Part shown: positions 27,092 to 35,393 of the stretch, piece after piece
Numbering within the stretch: position 1 is the stretch's first letter
Layout of the letters: every line of letters begins with the position of its first letter
Assembly (NCBI RefSeq): GCF_001591445.1
Contig: NZ_BCUX01000023.1
Span: forward strand, 1-64,000
Source: Neobacillus drentensis NBRC 102427
GTDB taxonomy: Bacteria > Bacillota > Bacilli > Bacillales > Cytobacillaceae
Reading direction: 5' to 3'
DNA length: 64,000 nt
Translations under genes and position numbers: made by a program
The notes under the pieces: generated by a model
Told to the model about the DNA's origin: nothing
The model's input: the letters and a program-made list of their open reading frames with translations, nothing else
Database searches by the model: none

Positions 27092-27106
27092 TTGTAAGCG
27101 TTTAAA
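27092..27106 (+). promoter_or_regulatory. Candidate cre (CcpA) site
   Basis: TTGTAAGCGTTTAAA agrees with the cre consensus WTGNAARCGNWWWCA at all but one fixed position. It lies 30 bp upstream of the nitronate monooxygenase -35 and about 60 bp upstream of the divergent xpt promoter. Confidence 0.45.
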
Positions 27107-27132
27107 ATAGCATAAATAAAAGGCTCACCCAA

Positions 27133-27164
27133 AGATTGAATACTCATTCATTTTCAGGTATTAT
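27133..27164 (+). promoter_or_regulatory. Promoter with FadR-type operator
   Basis: -35 TTGAAT (27136-27141), 17 bp, -10 TATTAT (27159-27164). The 18-bp stretch 27133-27150 matches the B. subtilis FadR consensus TGAATGAMTANTCATTCA at 14 of 16 well-defined positions and covers the -35. Repression relieved by long-chain acyl-CoA is predicted. Confidence 0.6.
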
Positions 27165-27213
27165 TAAAAAGAAAAGTTTATTCGGAAAATTCTAAAATAG
27201 AGGGTGAGTAAAA

Positions 27214-28212
27214 GTGACGAAATCTATACCTGAATCATGGTGGAACCAACTGAAATTACCGGTTATTTCGGCACCAATGTTTTTGGTGTCAGGCACCGAA
27301 CTCGTTAAAAATTGTTGCTTAAATGGCGTGATTGGTTCGTTCCCTGCTCCAAATGCCAGACCTATTGAAGTTCTTGATCAGTGGATGGGACAGTTAAATG
27401 AAGCGTTGGAGGAGGCTCGTGCGCTTGATCCTCACCGAAAAATTGCTCCATGGGCGATGAATATGGTTGTACATAGCTCTTACAGCCGCCTAGAGGAAGA
27501 GCTTTCATTGATCCAAAAGCATCAGCCGCAATTGGTAATTACCTCCTTAGGCAGTCCGAAACGAGTCGTGGATATTGTACATGAATATGGTGGATTGGTA
27601 TTCTCTGATGTTAGTGATTTAAAATTTGCTAAAAAAGCAGCTGAAGCTGGTGTCGATGGTCTGATATTGGTAGCAAGTGGGGCAGGCGGTCACGCAGGTC
27701 AAATCAACAGTTTTGCATTCGTGGATATGGTGCGAAATTTCTGGGATGGAATCATCGTCCTTGCTGGTTCGATTTCATCAGGGAAGGGGATATTAGCTGC
27801 ACAGGCAGCGGGTGCTGACCTTGCTTATATGGGAACTCGGTTTATCGTAGCGACAGAAAGTATGGCAAGAGATGAGTATCGGGAAATGTTAGTTGAAGCA
27901 ACACAAGAGGATATTATCTTAACGGATGCATTCTCCGGGATTATGTGCAATATGTTAGTACCTAGTATTAAAAAGGCTGGATTGGACCCAGAGAAACTTG
28001 TCAAAAAAGACGAGGTTAACTTTGATGGTATGCAAAGGGAAACAAATGCAAAAGCATGGAGGGATATATGGTCCGCAGGTCATGGGGTTGGAGCAATAAA
28101 TAAAATCGAATCTGCTGGTGAAATAATTGAAAGCTTAGCAGTGGAATACAATGAAGCATTACAAAATATTAATCAAAATGCAGGGAAATTGAGTTCGTTG
28201 TCGGTAAAATAA
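27214..28212 (+). CDS. Nitronate monooxygenase / 2-nitropropane dioxygenase family flavoprotein
   Basis: A 332-aa FMN TIM-barrel protein. Family marks are the N-terminal PVISAPMFLVSG (about 15-26), the FMN phosphate-binding LVASGAGGHAG (about 152-162) and AGADLAYMGTRF (about 207-218). Members oxidise alkyl nitronates, and relatives include enoyl-ACP reductase FabK, so the real substrate is uncertain. The start is GTG after GAGGGTGAG. The FadR-type box upstream hints at a tie to fatty-acid metabolism. It is monocistronic. Confidence 0.85.
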   Translation: MTKSIPESWWNQLKLPVISAPMFLVSGTELVKNCCLNGVIGSFPAPNARPIEVLDQWMGQLNEALEEARALDPHRKIAPWAMNMVVHSSYSRLEEELSLIQKHQPQLVITSLGSPKRVVDIVHEYGGLVFSDVSDLKFAKKAAEAGVDGLILVASGAGGHAGQINSFAFVDMVRNFWDGIIVLAGSISSGKGILAAQAAGADLAYMGTRFIVATESMARDEYREMLVEATQEDIILTDAFSGIMCNMLVPSIKKAGLDPEKLVKKDEVNFDGMQRETNAKAWRDIWSAGHGVGAINKIESAGEIIESLAVEYNEALQNINQNAGKLSSLSVK

Positions 28213-28236
28213 GAGAGTATATTTTGTTAAAAAGGA

Positions 28237-28273
28237 AGGAACCATTCACTCGAATCGGTTCCTATTTTTTTTG
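28237..28273 (+). terminator. Rho-independent terminator
   Basis: AGGAACC/GGTTCCT (28237-28243 with 28257-28263), with inner ATTC/GAAT pairing, then TATTTTTTTT. Confidence 0.88.
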
Positions 28274-28306
28274 AAATCGGGGCGATCTTATGAAAATTTA
28301 TCTTCG

Positions 28307-28594
28307 TTACTTCTTGTGTTTCTCCTTTGTTACCATATTGATTACTTTATAACCAGGTTTCATTTTTATCTTTTTCACTCCATTATTTGTTGTTATAAGG
28401 TACATTGTAAATTTTCGAGGGTGGTGTTCCAGCCTGTCGATTTTTTTAATGGTCTCTTTTTGAAAATATTTGTGTATTTTCTTCGTTTGCTTTTCAAATT
28501 TTTCACCGTAAAGAAAATCATAGGCGAGAATAAATAGAAAAATAAATACCGCGCCAATACTAAGTGTGTAAAGTAAAGAATACATGAATGACAA
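28307..28594 (-). CDS. Small membrane-anchored protein, unknown function
   Basis: The 95-aa protein has one N-terminal membrane helix (about 8-27), then a basic, largely helical cytoplasmic part with KQTKKIHKYFQKETIKKIDR and a Lys-rich end. I prefer TTG 28594, which stands 6 bases after AAAGGGTG; ATG 28585 is the nearest alternative. No family is recognised. It is convergent with the nitronate monooxygenase gene. Confidence 0.55.
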   Translation of the reverse strand: MSFMYSLLYTLSIGAVFIFLFILAYDFLYGEKFEKQTKKIHKYFQKETIKKIDRLEHHPRKFTMYLITTNNGVKKIKMKPGYKVINMVTKEKHKK

Positions 28595-28937
28595 GTGTGA
28601 CACCCTTTCTATCAAGCAATAGAGCAAATCTCTTCTAAGTGCAGTTAAGAAACCATTATACCGTAAAACCATGCCAGTTTTAAATTAATCTATCAAAGAG
28701 CTTTTGATTATCTGAAAGAAATAACCTTTTTTTGATTTGGGTACTCTAAAAGAATAAAAAAATATTTTTGTTTTTTTGTCCGCTAGATATGAACAACATC
28801 AAAAAAATATGATAAAGTATACTTTGGGAATCCTTTGATACCGCTATCTAACAAGGTTATTAACGTCCGCCTGAAACGGACAATTGTTTTTCCGGATACG
28901 ACAAAACAGGTTCAAGCAAATAGAGGAGGAATGGAAA

Positions 28938-30128
28938 ATGTCTAGTACTATTTTGGAACAATTTTTAAATGAAAATCTTGATGATCTAAAGGGAAAAGGG
29001 TTATACAATGTCATCGATCCACTTGAAAGCGCAAATGGCCCCGTAATTACGATAAACGGCAGGGAGCTTGTGAATCTTTCTTCGAACAACTATTTAGGTT
29101 TAGCAACGGATGACCGCTTGAGGAAAGCGGCCACTGAGGCGATTGAAAAATACGGAGTTGGTGCAGGGGCGGTTCGGACCATTAACGGAACACTTAAACT
29201 TCATGTGGAACTAGAAGAAAAGTTAGCTGAATTTAAGCATACTGAAGCGGCAATTGCCTACCAATCCGGGTTTAATTGTAACATGGCAGCGATTTCTGCT
29301 GTGATGGATAAAAACGATGCGATTCTTTCAGATGAATTAAACCACGCTTCAATTATTGACGGCTGCCGTCTATCTAAAGCCAAAATTATCCGCGTCAATC
29401 ACTCAGATATGGAAGATTTACGAGCAAAGGCAAAAGCAGCAAAAGAGTCTGGTCTTTACAATAAGATTATGGTGATAACCGACGGTGTGTTTTCAATGGA
29501 CGGAGATATTGCCTTACTTCCTGAAATTGTTAAGATAGCTGAAGAATTTGATTTGATAACCTATGTAGACGATGCTCATGGTTCAGGGGTGCTTGGTGAT
29601 GGAGCAGGGACTGTTAAGCATTTTGGTCTTTCTGATAAAATTGACTTCCAAATCGGTACGTTATCAAAGGCAATCGGTGTGGTTGGCGGTTATGTGGCCG
29701 GTAAGAAAAATCTGATTGACTGGTTAAAGGTCCGCAGCCGTCCTTTCTTATTCTCGACCTCATTAACTCCTGCTGATGTGGCAGCGAGTAAGAAATCGAT
29801 TGAAATCCTAATGGAGAGCACGGAACTTAACAAAAAGCTTTGGGAAAATGGGAACTATCTAAAAAAGGGCTTGAAAGAGTTAGGCTTTAATATTGGTAAC
29901 AGCGAAACACCAATCACCCCATGTATCATTGGAGACGAATCCTTAACCCAACAATTTAGCAAACGTTTGAATGAAGAAGGAGTTTATGCCAAGGCCATTG
30001 TGTTCCCAACCGTTCCACAAGGAACCGGACGTGTTCGTAATATGCCAACTGCTGCTCATACAAAAGAAATGCTCGATCAAGCAGTTGCTATTTATGAAAA
30101 AGTCGGCAAGGAAATGGGCGTTATTTAA
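28938..30128 (+). CDS. kbl: Glycine C-acetyltransferase (2-amino-3-ketobutyrate CoA ligase)
   Basis: A PLP enzyme that cleaves 2-amino-3-oxobutyrate with CoA into glycine and acetyl-CoA, the second step of threonine breakdown. The 396-aa product has [12 protein letters not shown] (about 45-56), [10 protein letters not shown] (about 207-216) and the PLP lysine in [12 protein letters not shown] (about 238-249). I start at ATG 28938 because GAGGAGG lies 8 bases upstream; a longer frame has no such site. It is the first gene of an operon with tdh. Confidence 0.95.
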   Translation: MSSTILEQFLNENLDDLKGKGLYNVIDPLESANGPVITINGRELVNLSSNNYLGLATDDRLRKAATEAIEKYGVGAGAVRTINGTLKLHVELEEKLAEFKHTEAAIAYQSGFNCNMAAISAVMDKNDAILSDELNHASIIDGCRLSKAKIIRVNHSDMEDLRAKAKAAKESGLYNKIMVITDGVFSMDGDIALLPEIVKIAEEFDLITYVDDAHGSGVLGDGAGTVKHFGLSDKIDFQIGTLSKAIGVVGGYVAGKKNLIDWLKVRSRPFLFSTSLTPADVAASKKSIEILMESTELNKKLWENGNYLKKGLKELGFNIGNSETPITPCIIGDESLTQQFSKRLNEEGVYAKAIVFPTVPQGTGRVRNMPTAAHTKEMLDQAVAIYEKVGKEMGVI

Positions 30129-30212
30129 ATCATCACTCCAAATGATTAGAATAACGTAAATATAGAGTAAATCACTATTTTTAGCATATGTGTAGAGGAC
30201 GGAGAAACGACG

Positions 30213-31157
30213 ATGAAGAGGATATTAATCACAGGTGCTTTAGGGCAGATTGGATCAGAATTAACTTTAAAGCTAAGAGACATCTACGGTGCGGATAATG
30301 TTATTGCTACTGATATTAAAAAGAATGACAGCGAAGCCGCCCAAAGTGGGCCTTTTGAGACCGTCGATGTAACGGATTTAAACAAAATGGTCGAAGTAGC
30401 TAAAAAATACAATGTGGATACCGTAATGCACTTAGCAGCCCTTTTATCTGCTACTGCAGAAGCAAAGCCCCTATTTGCATGGAATCTAAATATGGGCGGG
30501 CTCATGAATGGGCTTGAAACGGCAAGAGAGTTGAAGGCACAATTTTTCACACCTAGTTCGATTGGTGCTTTTGGGCCGTCAACTCCAAAGGACAACACCC
30601 CCCAAGATACGATTATGCGCCCAACTACGATGTACGGTGTCAATAAAGTGGCAGGGGAATTATTATCGGATTACTATTTCCAAAAGTTTGGTGTCGATAC
30701 ACGCGGCTTAAGGTTCCCGGGATTAATCTCCTATGTTGCTCTCCCGGGTGGAGGAACCACGGATTATGCGGTCGAAATTTACTATGAAGCGGTTAAAACT
30801 GGCAAATATACTTCTTACATTGATAAAGGTACGTACATGGATATGATGTATATGCCAGATGCCCTCAATGCCATTGTTGATTTAATGGAGGCCGATTCAT
30901 CAAAATTAATCCACCGCAATGCCTTTAACGTTACTGCAATGAGCTTTGAGCCAGAAGAAATTGCTGCATCCATTGCAAAGTATGTCCCTGGATTTGAAAT
31001 CTCGTATGCTGTTGATCCAGACCGTCAAAAGATTGCGGAAAGTTGGCCAAATTCCATTGATGCTACCGCAGCAAAAGAGGAATGGGGTTTTAAATACGCA
31101 TTTGATTTGGATAAAATGACGAAAGACATGGTGGAGAAACTCCGTCAGAAGATATAA
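30213..31157 (+). CDS. tdh: L-threonine 3-dehydrogenase, short-chain (epimerase-like) type
   Basis: The 314-aa extended SDR protein has a Rossmann [10 protein letters not shown] motif (about 8-17) and the catalytic YxxxK in [10 protein letters not shown] (about 143-152). The segment [29 protein letters not shown] sequence is typical of the SDR-type threonine dehydrogenase rather than of UDP-sugar epimerases. It oxidises threonine to 2-amino-3-oxobutyrate for Kbl. The gap to kbl is 84 bases. The medium-chain zinc Tdh is a different family. Confidence 0.9.
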   Translation: MKRILITGALGQIGSELTLKLRDIYGADNVIATDIKKNDSEAAQSGPFETVDVTDLNKMVEVAKKYNVDTVMHLAALLSATAEAKPLFAWNLNMGGLMNGLETARELKAQFFTPSSIGAFGPSTPKDNTPQDTIMRPTTMYGVNKVAGELLSDYYFQKFGVDTRGLRFPGLISYVALPGGGTTDYAVEIYYEAVKTGKYTSYIDKGTYMDMMYMPDALNAIVDLMEADSSKLIHRNAFNVTAMSFEPEEIAASIAKYVPGFEISYAVDPDRQKIAESWPNSIDATAAKEEWGFKYAFDLDKMTKDMVEKLRQKI

Positions 31158-31161
31158 TATG

Positions 31162-31198
31162 AAAAAATCCTGGGCTAAGTTAGCTCAGGATTTTTTTT
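31162..31198 (+). terminator. Terminator of the kbl-tdh operon
   Basis: AATCCTGGGCTA/TAGCTCAGGATT with a 3-nt loop, followed by eight T. Confidence 0.93.
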
Positions 31199-31233
31199 GT
31201 AAAAAAAACAACGAAGCACTTAAGGCTTCGCTG

Positions 31234-32289
31234 TTAACGTGTTACATATAGGTATTTGTCTTTTTTGTCGGTAACTCTACCAATAATCGCTGCATATACT
31301 AGTCCATTAGCATGCAGTTTATCGACATATTGAGCCGCTTCCTGTTCGCTAAGTGCGACGAATAAACCACCGGAGGTAATGGCATCACAAAGAACCAATT
31401 GCTCCTCGGGTAGGATTTCCTCATAAATCACATCATCAGCTATCCATTTATGATTCGACTTAGAACCTCCGGGAACCACACCATGTTTTGCTAATTCAAG
31501 TGCGCCCTCTAAAACTGGCACTTTTGATAATGAGATTTCAAAACTCACATTACTGCCTTTTGCCATTTCACTGCCATGGCCGAGTAAGCCAAATCCTGTC
31601 ACATCAGTAACAGCGTGAGGTTGAAAATCTTTTAGTGCTTCAGCAGCCCCCTTATTTAGCGTCGCCATGGTTTCTGTTACAATTTGTTCCTGCAAAGGTG
31701 TGACCGCACTTCTTTTGATACCGGTTGTAATGATTCCAACACCGATTGGTTTCGTCAATACGAGAACATCACCTGGTTTGGCACCGACATTTTTCCATAT
31801 TTTATCTGGATGAACTATACCTGTTACGGAAAGTCCAAATTTTGGCTCCTGATCATCAATCGAATGGCCGCCAACGGTAATCGCGCCAGCCTCTTTTACT
31901 TTATCAGCCGCTCCTCGAAGTATATCGGCAAGCATTTCGGCACCCAGTTTTTTAATCGGGAAGCCGACAATGTTCATGACGGTTTTTGGTTCCCCGCCCA
32001 TAGCATACACATCACTTAATGCGTTTGCGGCTGTGATTTGACCGAACATATATGGATCGTCGACGATCGGAGTAAAGTAGTCGACTGTCTGGATTAATGC
32101 GATAGAATCGGTAATTTGATACACTCCAGCATCATCAGAAGTATCAAGTCCAACTAATAATTCAGGAACAGGTTCTTGCTTTGGTAATTGACGCAAAACT
32201 TGCGCCAGGTCCTCAGGACCAATTTTGCAGCCTCAACCGGCTTTTGTTGACATCGAAGTCAGGCGAATTTTATCTTGTTCACTCAACAT
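31234..32289 (-). CDS. selD: Selenide, water dikinase with in-frame UGA (selenoprotein SelD)
   Basis: Makes selenophosphate from selenide and ATP. The full product is 351 aa from ATG 32289 (strong TGGAGGTGG upstream), reading through an in-frame TGA at 32233-32235. The local sequence is LTSMSTKAG-U-GCKIGPEDLAQ. The UGA stands exactly where E. coli SelD has its active Cys17 and other SelD proteins have Sec or Cys. A hairpin GGTCC-TGA-GGACC (32208-32220) starts 12 nt after the UGA. Downstream are the usual SelD features (LETSDDAGVY-type GLDTSDDAGVYQ, VGGHSIDDQEP, DVTGFGLLGHG). Ordinary gene callers would start 31 codons late. Confidence 0.93.
32208..32220 (-). promoter_or_regulatory. Candidate bacterial SECIS hairpin in selD
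   Basis: GGTCC/GGACC with a 3-nt loop lies 12 nt downstream of the selD UGA on the coding strand, in the position SelB needs for selenocysteine insertion. The stem is short and could extend with mismatches. Confidence 0.55.
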
Positions 32290-32429
32290 GTCCACCTCCA
32301 TTTTTCTAGTATAACTCTTTCAAATTAAATCCGCACGAATGGACATAAAAATTGCAGTAAAATAGGGGATAGGTTAAAATATTAACACTATCATGATGTA
32401 GGAAACACTTTTTTTGGAGGGTATTTTTT

Positions 32430-32669
32430 ATGAAGAATTACCATGTAATTGTTGAATTTTGTATGCAATGAAATTACGCACCAAAGGCCGCGAGTTTCGC
32501 GGAAGAGCTATTTAACCATTTTTTTAGAGATATTCAAAAGTTAGAACTGATTCCAAGTTCTGGTGGTGCATTTGAAGTGACAGTAAATGGTGAGAAGATT
32601 TATTCGAAGCTTGATACAGGGATTTTCCCTGATACCGATGAAATGATTGAAATCATATCCAACAAATAA
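32430..32669 (+). CDS. Rdx/SelW-family selenoprotein with CxxU motif
   Basis: The 79-aa frame runs from ATG 32430 (GGAGGG 8 bases upstream) through an in-frame TGA at 32469-32471 to TAA 32667. The product reads MKNYHVIVEFCMQ-U-NYAPK, then FAEELFNHFFRDIQKLELIPSSGGAFEV-type sequence and VNGEKIYSKLDTGIFPD. It has the Rdx fold signature of beta1-CxxU-helix, then GGxFEV, then a GE-IYSKLxTGxFP segment, as in SelW/SelT/SelH. These are thiol/selenol redox proteins. A perfect 6-bp hairpin starts 16 nt after the UGA. It is divergent from selD and close to selA. Confidence 0.9.
32488..32502 (+). promoter_or_regulatory. Candidate SECIS element of the Rdx selenoprotein gene
   Basis: CCGCGA (32488-32493), loop GTT, TCGCGG (32497-32502) form a GC-rich stem whose apex is about 22 nt downstream of the UGA, with G first in the loop. 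Distance and loop agree with known bacterial SECIS elements. Confidence 0.7.
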
Positions 32670-32674
32670 ATAGT

Positions 32675-32709
32675 AAAACCCTCAAATCGTTTGGATTTGA
32701 GGGTTTTTA
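32675..32709. terminator. Bidirectional terminator
   Basis: AAAACCCTCAAATC/GATTTGAGGGTTTT (32675-32688 with 32694-32707), a perfect 14-bp stem between the Rdx gene (+) and the Hsp20-like gene (-). Confidence 0.93.
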
Positions 32710-32759
32710 ATAATATCGTTATGTAAACTGTAGCTTAAAAAATTAAGCCACAAGAATAC

Positions 32760-33158
32760 TTAAGGCAGAGTAATATATCTGTTTTTTCCTAAACCTCTAT
32801 CCATTTTTGAAATAAATACTTCTAGAATTCCATTTGTAAAGTTAGCGTGTACTGCCTGATTAATGACCGGGAAGGGAAAATTAATGGAACGGATCCGTTT
32901 TTGTTTTTTCACAGAAGGGGGATATTCCATTGCGGTAATGATTAATTTATTTCCTTCAATATATACCTTTATTTCAGAAGCCTCAAATTCACTTAAATTG
33001 GCCTCAATAATCCATTCCTTTTCTGTTTCATAGAGATCAATCGGAAATTGTGTTTCATCGTAGTAAGATGTAAGTGGATCAAGAAAATAATTTTCCAGCC
33101 ACTTCTCCACTAAATCAAAATTAAAGGTTTGATTTTTAATTTGTTTCTTTTTTGACAT
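32760..33158 (-). CDS. cotM: Hsp20/alpha-crystallin-like spore coat protein (CotM-like)
   Basis: The 132-aa protein contains an alpha-crystallin beta-sandwich: DLYETEKEWIIEANLSEFEASEIKVYIEGNKL-type sequence (about 41-73), and a C-terminal strand region with ANFTNGILEVFI (about 104-115), where Hsp20 proteins have the A-x-x-x-n-GvL motif. In B. subtilis the small coat protein CotM has this fold and length and lies by sspP-sspO-citB, as here. The ATG follows AAGGGGGAT. The Hsp20 class is firm; the cotM name rests on synteny. Confidence 0.75.
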   Translation of the reverse strand: MSKKKQIKNQTFNFDLVEKWLENYFLDPLTSYYDETQFPIDLYETEKEWIIEANLSEFEASEIKVYIEGNKLIITAMEYPPSVKKQKRIRSINFPFPVINQAVHANFTNGILEVFISKMDRGLGKNRYITLP

Positions 33159-33217
33159 ATCTAATCCCCCTTGCTCGTTTCATTTTATTCACTATGAGAT
33201 AAAACGTGAAACGGATG

Positions 33218-33226
33218 TGATATAAT
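33218..33226 (+). promoter_or_regulatory. Extended -10 promoter of selA
   Basis: TGATATAAT is a consensus extended -10 with no clear -35. It predicts a start near 33232 and a leader of about 95 nt. Confidence 0.65.
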
Positions 33227-33240
33227 TGCTAATGTTGAAG

Positions 33241-33288
33241 CGCCTGTTTGTAAGCTCCAATCATTCAGCGGTTACAAAAAATTAGGCG
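33241..33288 (+). promoter_or_regulatory. Structured selA leader hairpin
   Basis: CGCCT (33241-33245) pairs with AGGCG (33284-33288), TTTGTAA (33247-33253) with TTACAAA (33272-33278), and GCT (33254-33256) with AGC (33267-33269). Unequal bulges separate the helices. It fills the middle of the predicted leader and ends about 20 nt before the selA ribosome binding site. Confidence 0.5.
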
Positions 33289-33327
33289 AATTACATAGAA
33301 AAAGAAACAATTGTTAAAGGAGTTTTT

Positions 33328-34746
33328 ATGTTGAAAGAATGGCTACGCTCAATTCCACCAGTCCATGAACTTCAAAATCATCGACGGTTTTTGACTCTCC
33401 TTCAAGATAATAAGCTAGATCTTGAGCAGCTTACCAAGCAATTAAAAGAAGTCGTTGATAATATAAGGGAAGCTATCCTCAATGATCAATGGACTGGCTC
33501 CATACCGGGGACCAACCATTTTATTGAAGAGTTATTTACTATTCTTGATGCGAAAGTACAGAAACAGTATTCTTATACATTAGAAAAGGTCATTAATGCG
33601 ACAGGAACTATTTTACACACCAACCTAGGCAGAGCTAGATTAAGTGAAAATGCAATCAACCATGTAATTGACACAGCCCGGAACTATTCAAATCTTGAGT
33701 ACAAGCTAACAGAAGGGTTGAGGGGTTCAAGACATAGTCATGTTGAACAATTAATTAAGGATATAACGGGTGCCGAAGCTGCCATGGTGGTTAATAATAA
33801 TGCATCTGCTGTATATTTGGTCTTAAGAGCACTAGCCGTCGACAAAGAAGTGATTGTTTCAAGAGGCCAGCTTGTTGAAATCGGAGGATCTTTTCGAATC
33901 TCATCCATAATGGAAGAGAGTGGCGCACAGCTTGTAGAAATTGGCACCACGAATAAAACACATCTTTATGATTATGAAAAAGCCGTTAGCTCCGAAACCG
34001 CGATTATCATGAAGGTCCATACAAGTAACTTTAAAGTGATTGGATTTACAAAATCTGTTGAAACTGATGAACTTGTTAATCTTACTAAACGGTTGGATGG
34101 TGTCATCTTTTATGAAGATCTCGGAAGTGGTGCGTTATACGACTTCAAAAAGCACGGAATTGGTGAAGAACCGGTGGTAAAAGAGGTCATCGAAATAGGG
34201 GCAGATGTTGTAACTTTTAGTGGTGACAAGCTCCTAGGCGGCCCACAGGCCGGTATCATTGCCGGTAAAAAAGAAATCATTGATCGTTTAAAAAAACATC
34301 AGCTAGCACGGGTGGTGCGGGTTGATAAGATGACATTAGCTGCACTTGAGGGGACGTTAATTGATTATGCCCGTGGAGAAAATGGGTTGGTAAACATTCC
34401 AACAGTCCGTGATATATTAGTTACCTCTAAAGAATTAGACGTACGATCGCAGTCTTTTGTTACAAATCTATTACAAAATACTGGAAAATATGTTACGAAA
34501 ATTACAAAGGGAACGAGTCAGGTGGGAGGGGGGACTATGCCGGATGTAGAGCTTCCTACCATTGTTGTCGCCCTAAAACATCGTGAACTGACAGCAGAAC
34601 AGCTGGGAAGAAAGCTTCGAATCGAAGTGAAACCGGCAATTGTTGGACGGATTCAAAAGGATGAGTTTATCATTGATTTACGTACGGTGACTGCTGAAGA
34701 GGAAGAGTACTTACTTCAGGCCCTAATCAAATTTAGTGAAGCATAA
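33328..34746 (+). CDS. selA: L-seryl-tRNA(Sec) selenium transferase
   Basis: A PLP enzyme that converts Ser-tRNA(Sec) to Sec-tRNA(Sec) using selenophosphate. The 472-aa length is typical. The N-terminal SIPPVHELQNH, the VINATGTILHTNLGRARLS block (about 87-105), VVNNNASAVYL (about 154-164) and the PLP lysine K301 in FSGDKLLGGPQAG are all diagnostic. AAGGAG precedes the ATG. A terminator follows directly, so selB is not in this operon although it often follows selA. Confidence 0.96.
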   Translation: MLKEWLRSIPPVHELQNHRRFLTLLQDNKLDLEQLTKQLKEVVDNIREAILNDQWTGSIPGTNHFIEELFTILDAKVQKQYSYTLEKVINATGTILHTNLGRARLSENAINHVIDTARNYSNLEYKLTEGLRGSRHSHVEQLIKDITGAEAAMVVNNNASAVYLVLRALAVDKEVIVSRGQLVEIGGSFRISSIMEESGAQLVEIGTTNKTHLYDYEKAVSSETAIIMKVHTSNFKVIGFTKSVETDELVNLTKRLDGVIFYEDLGSGALYDFKKHGIGEEPVVKEVIEIGADVVTFSGDKLLGGPQAGIIAGKKEIIDRLKKHQLARVVRVDKMTLAALEGTLIDYARGENGLVNIPTVRDILVTSKELDVRSQSFVTNLLQNTGKYVTKITKGTSQVGGGTMPDVELPTIVVALKHRELTAEQLGRKLRIEVKPAIVGRIQKDEFIIDLRTVTAEEEEYLLQALIKFSEA

Positions 34747-34754
34747 GAGCGGAC

Positions 34755-34793
34755 AAAATGCCCGGCACTTCAACCAAGTGCAGGGCATTTTTA
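34755..34793 (+). terminator. Terminator of selA
   Basis: AAAATGCCCGGCACTT/AAGTGCAGGGCATTTT (34755-34770 with 34776-34791, one mismatch) with a 5-nt loop and a T tract. Confidence 0.92.
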
Positions 34794-34814
34794 TGGGCTG
34801 TTACTTACACAACT

Positions 34815-34952
34815 TTACATATCATGATGTGTATTATGTTTGGCTCTTGAATGATTGCGATTCTTAACTTTATGAGAACCGCTTAATGGTTCAGGCTGTC
34901 CCGATTGTTTTGGTGCATTTTTTCGCATGTCTTTGCCATCGTTTTTGTTCAT
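34815..34952 (-). CDS. sspP: Acid-soluble spore protein P
   Basis: This 45-aa minor SASP is missed by length-limited gene callers. The sequence contains [20 protein letters not shown] and [13 protein letters not shown] and ends HDM, nearly the same as B. subtilis SspP. AGGAGG lies 8 bases before ATG 34952. Such proteins are made in the forespore under sigma G. It lies between selA and sspO, convergent with selA. Confidence 0.95.
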   Translation of the reverse strand: MNKNDGKDMRKNAPKQSGQPEPLSGSHKVKNRNHSRAKHNTHHDM

Positions 34953-35066
34953 ATTTCATCCCTCCTATTATGTTAGGATGCAGTGATAAAGTCCTTTTAT
35001 ACCGTATATTTTTTGTTGTTCTGTGCAATTTAACGGTAAACAAAATGAAGGAGTGATGGAAGAACA

Positions 35067-35336
35067 ATGGATAAATTCCCATACAATAAAGATAAACAAC
35101 AAGCGTTTCAAGCAGCACAGCAGGGATATGAGAATGCACAAGGACTATATGAAACAATTGTAAGTGATAGTGCAGGTTATGGTCATCAACTTAAGCATCT
35201 CAAAGACGAAGTCAACGAAGCTTATCAGCAGATTCAAAATGCACTAGAAGTGGCCTCGGAACATCAACGGTCACAACTTGAGCGTTTCCAACAGGACTTA
35301 CAAAGCATGGTGACAGAAGTAAACCAGACAGAATAG
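35067..35336 (+). CDS. Small helical protein of unknown function
   Basis: The 89-aa product is hydrophilic and almost fully alpha-helical, with heptad-like stretches (HLKDEVNEAYQQIQNALEVA, about 43-62), many Gln residues, and no signal or membrane segment. It looks like a short coiled coil. GAAGGAGTGATGG precedes the ATG. It is divergent from sspP and convergent with sspO, an intruder in the B. subtilis sspO-sspP order. A sporulation role is possible from position only. Confidence 0.6.
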   Translation: MDKFPYNKDKQQAFQAAQQGYENAQGLYETIVSDSAGYGHQLKHLKDEVNEAYQQIQNALEVASEHQRSQLERFQQDLQSMVTEVNQTE

Positions 35337-35370
35337 AAAGAGCAGGCGGGAAGGTCCGCCTGCTCTTTTG
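35337..35370. terminator. Bidirectional terminator
   Basis: AAAGAGCAGGCGG/CCGCCTGCTCTTT (35337-35349 with 35356-35368), a perfect 13-bp stem between the helical-protein gene and convergent sspO. Confidence 0.92.
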
Positions 35371-35393
35371 AATCCAGCTCCAGCTTTTTGTTA

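Noticed and set aside
27040..27095. PurR boxes upstream of xpt
   Set aside because: CGAA and TTCG elements are present but 26 bp apart rather than about 16, so the PurBox pair is not convincing.
28271..28537. Plus-strand 88-codon reading frame opposite the small membrane-protein gene
   Set aside because: It lacks a good ribosome binding site and mirrors the minus-strand gene, which has one plus a plausible anchor topology.
28866..28882. Hairpin GTCCG/CGGAC in the kbl leader as a riboswitch or terminator
   Set aside because: It is a lone 5-bp stem with a T-run starting several bases later; too weak to call.
33160..33327. Possible tRNA(Sec) gene upstream of selA
   Set aside because: The structure has no anticodon TCA arm, no long variable arm and no T-arm consensus. 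It is a hairpin leader, not a tRNA.
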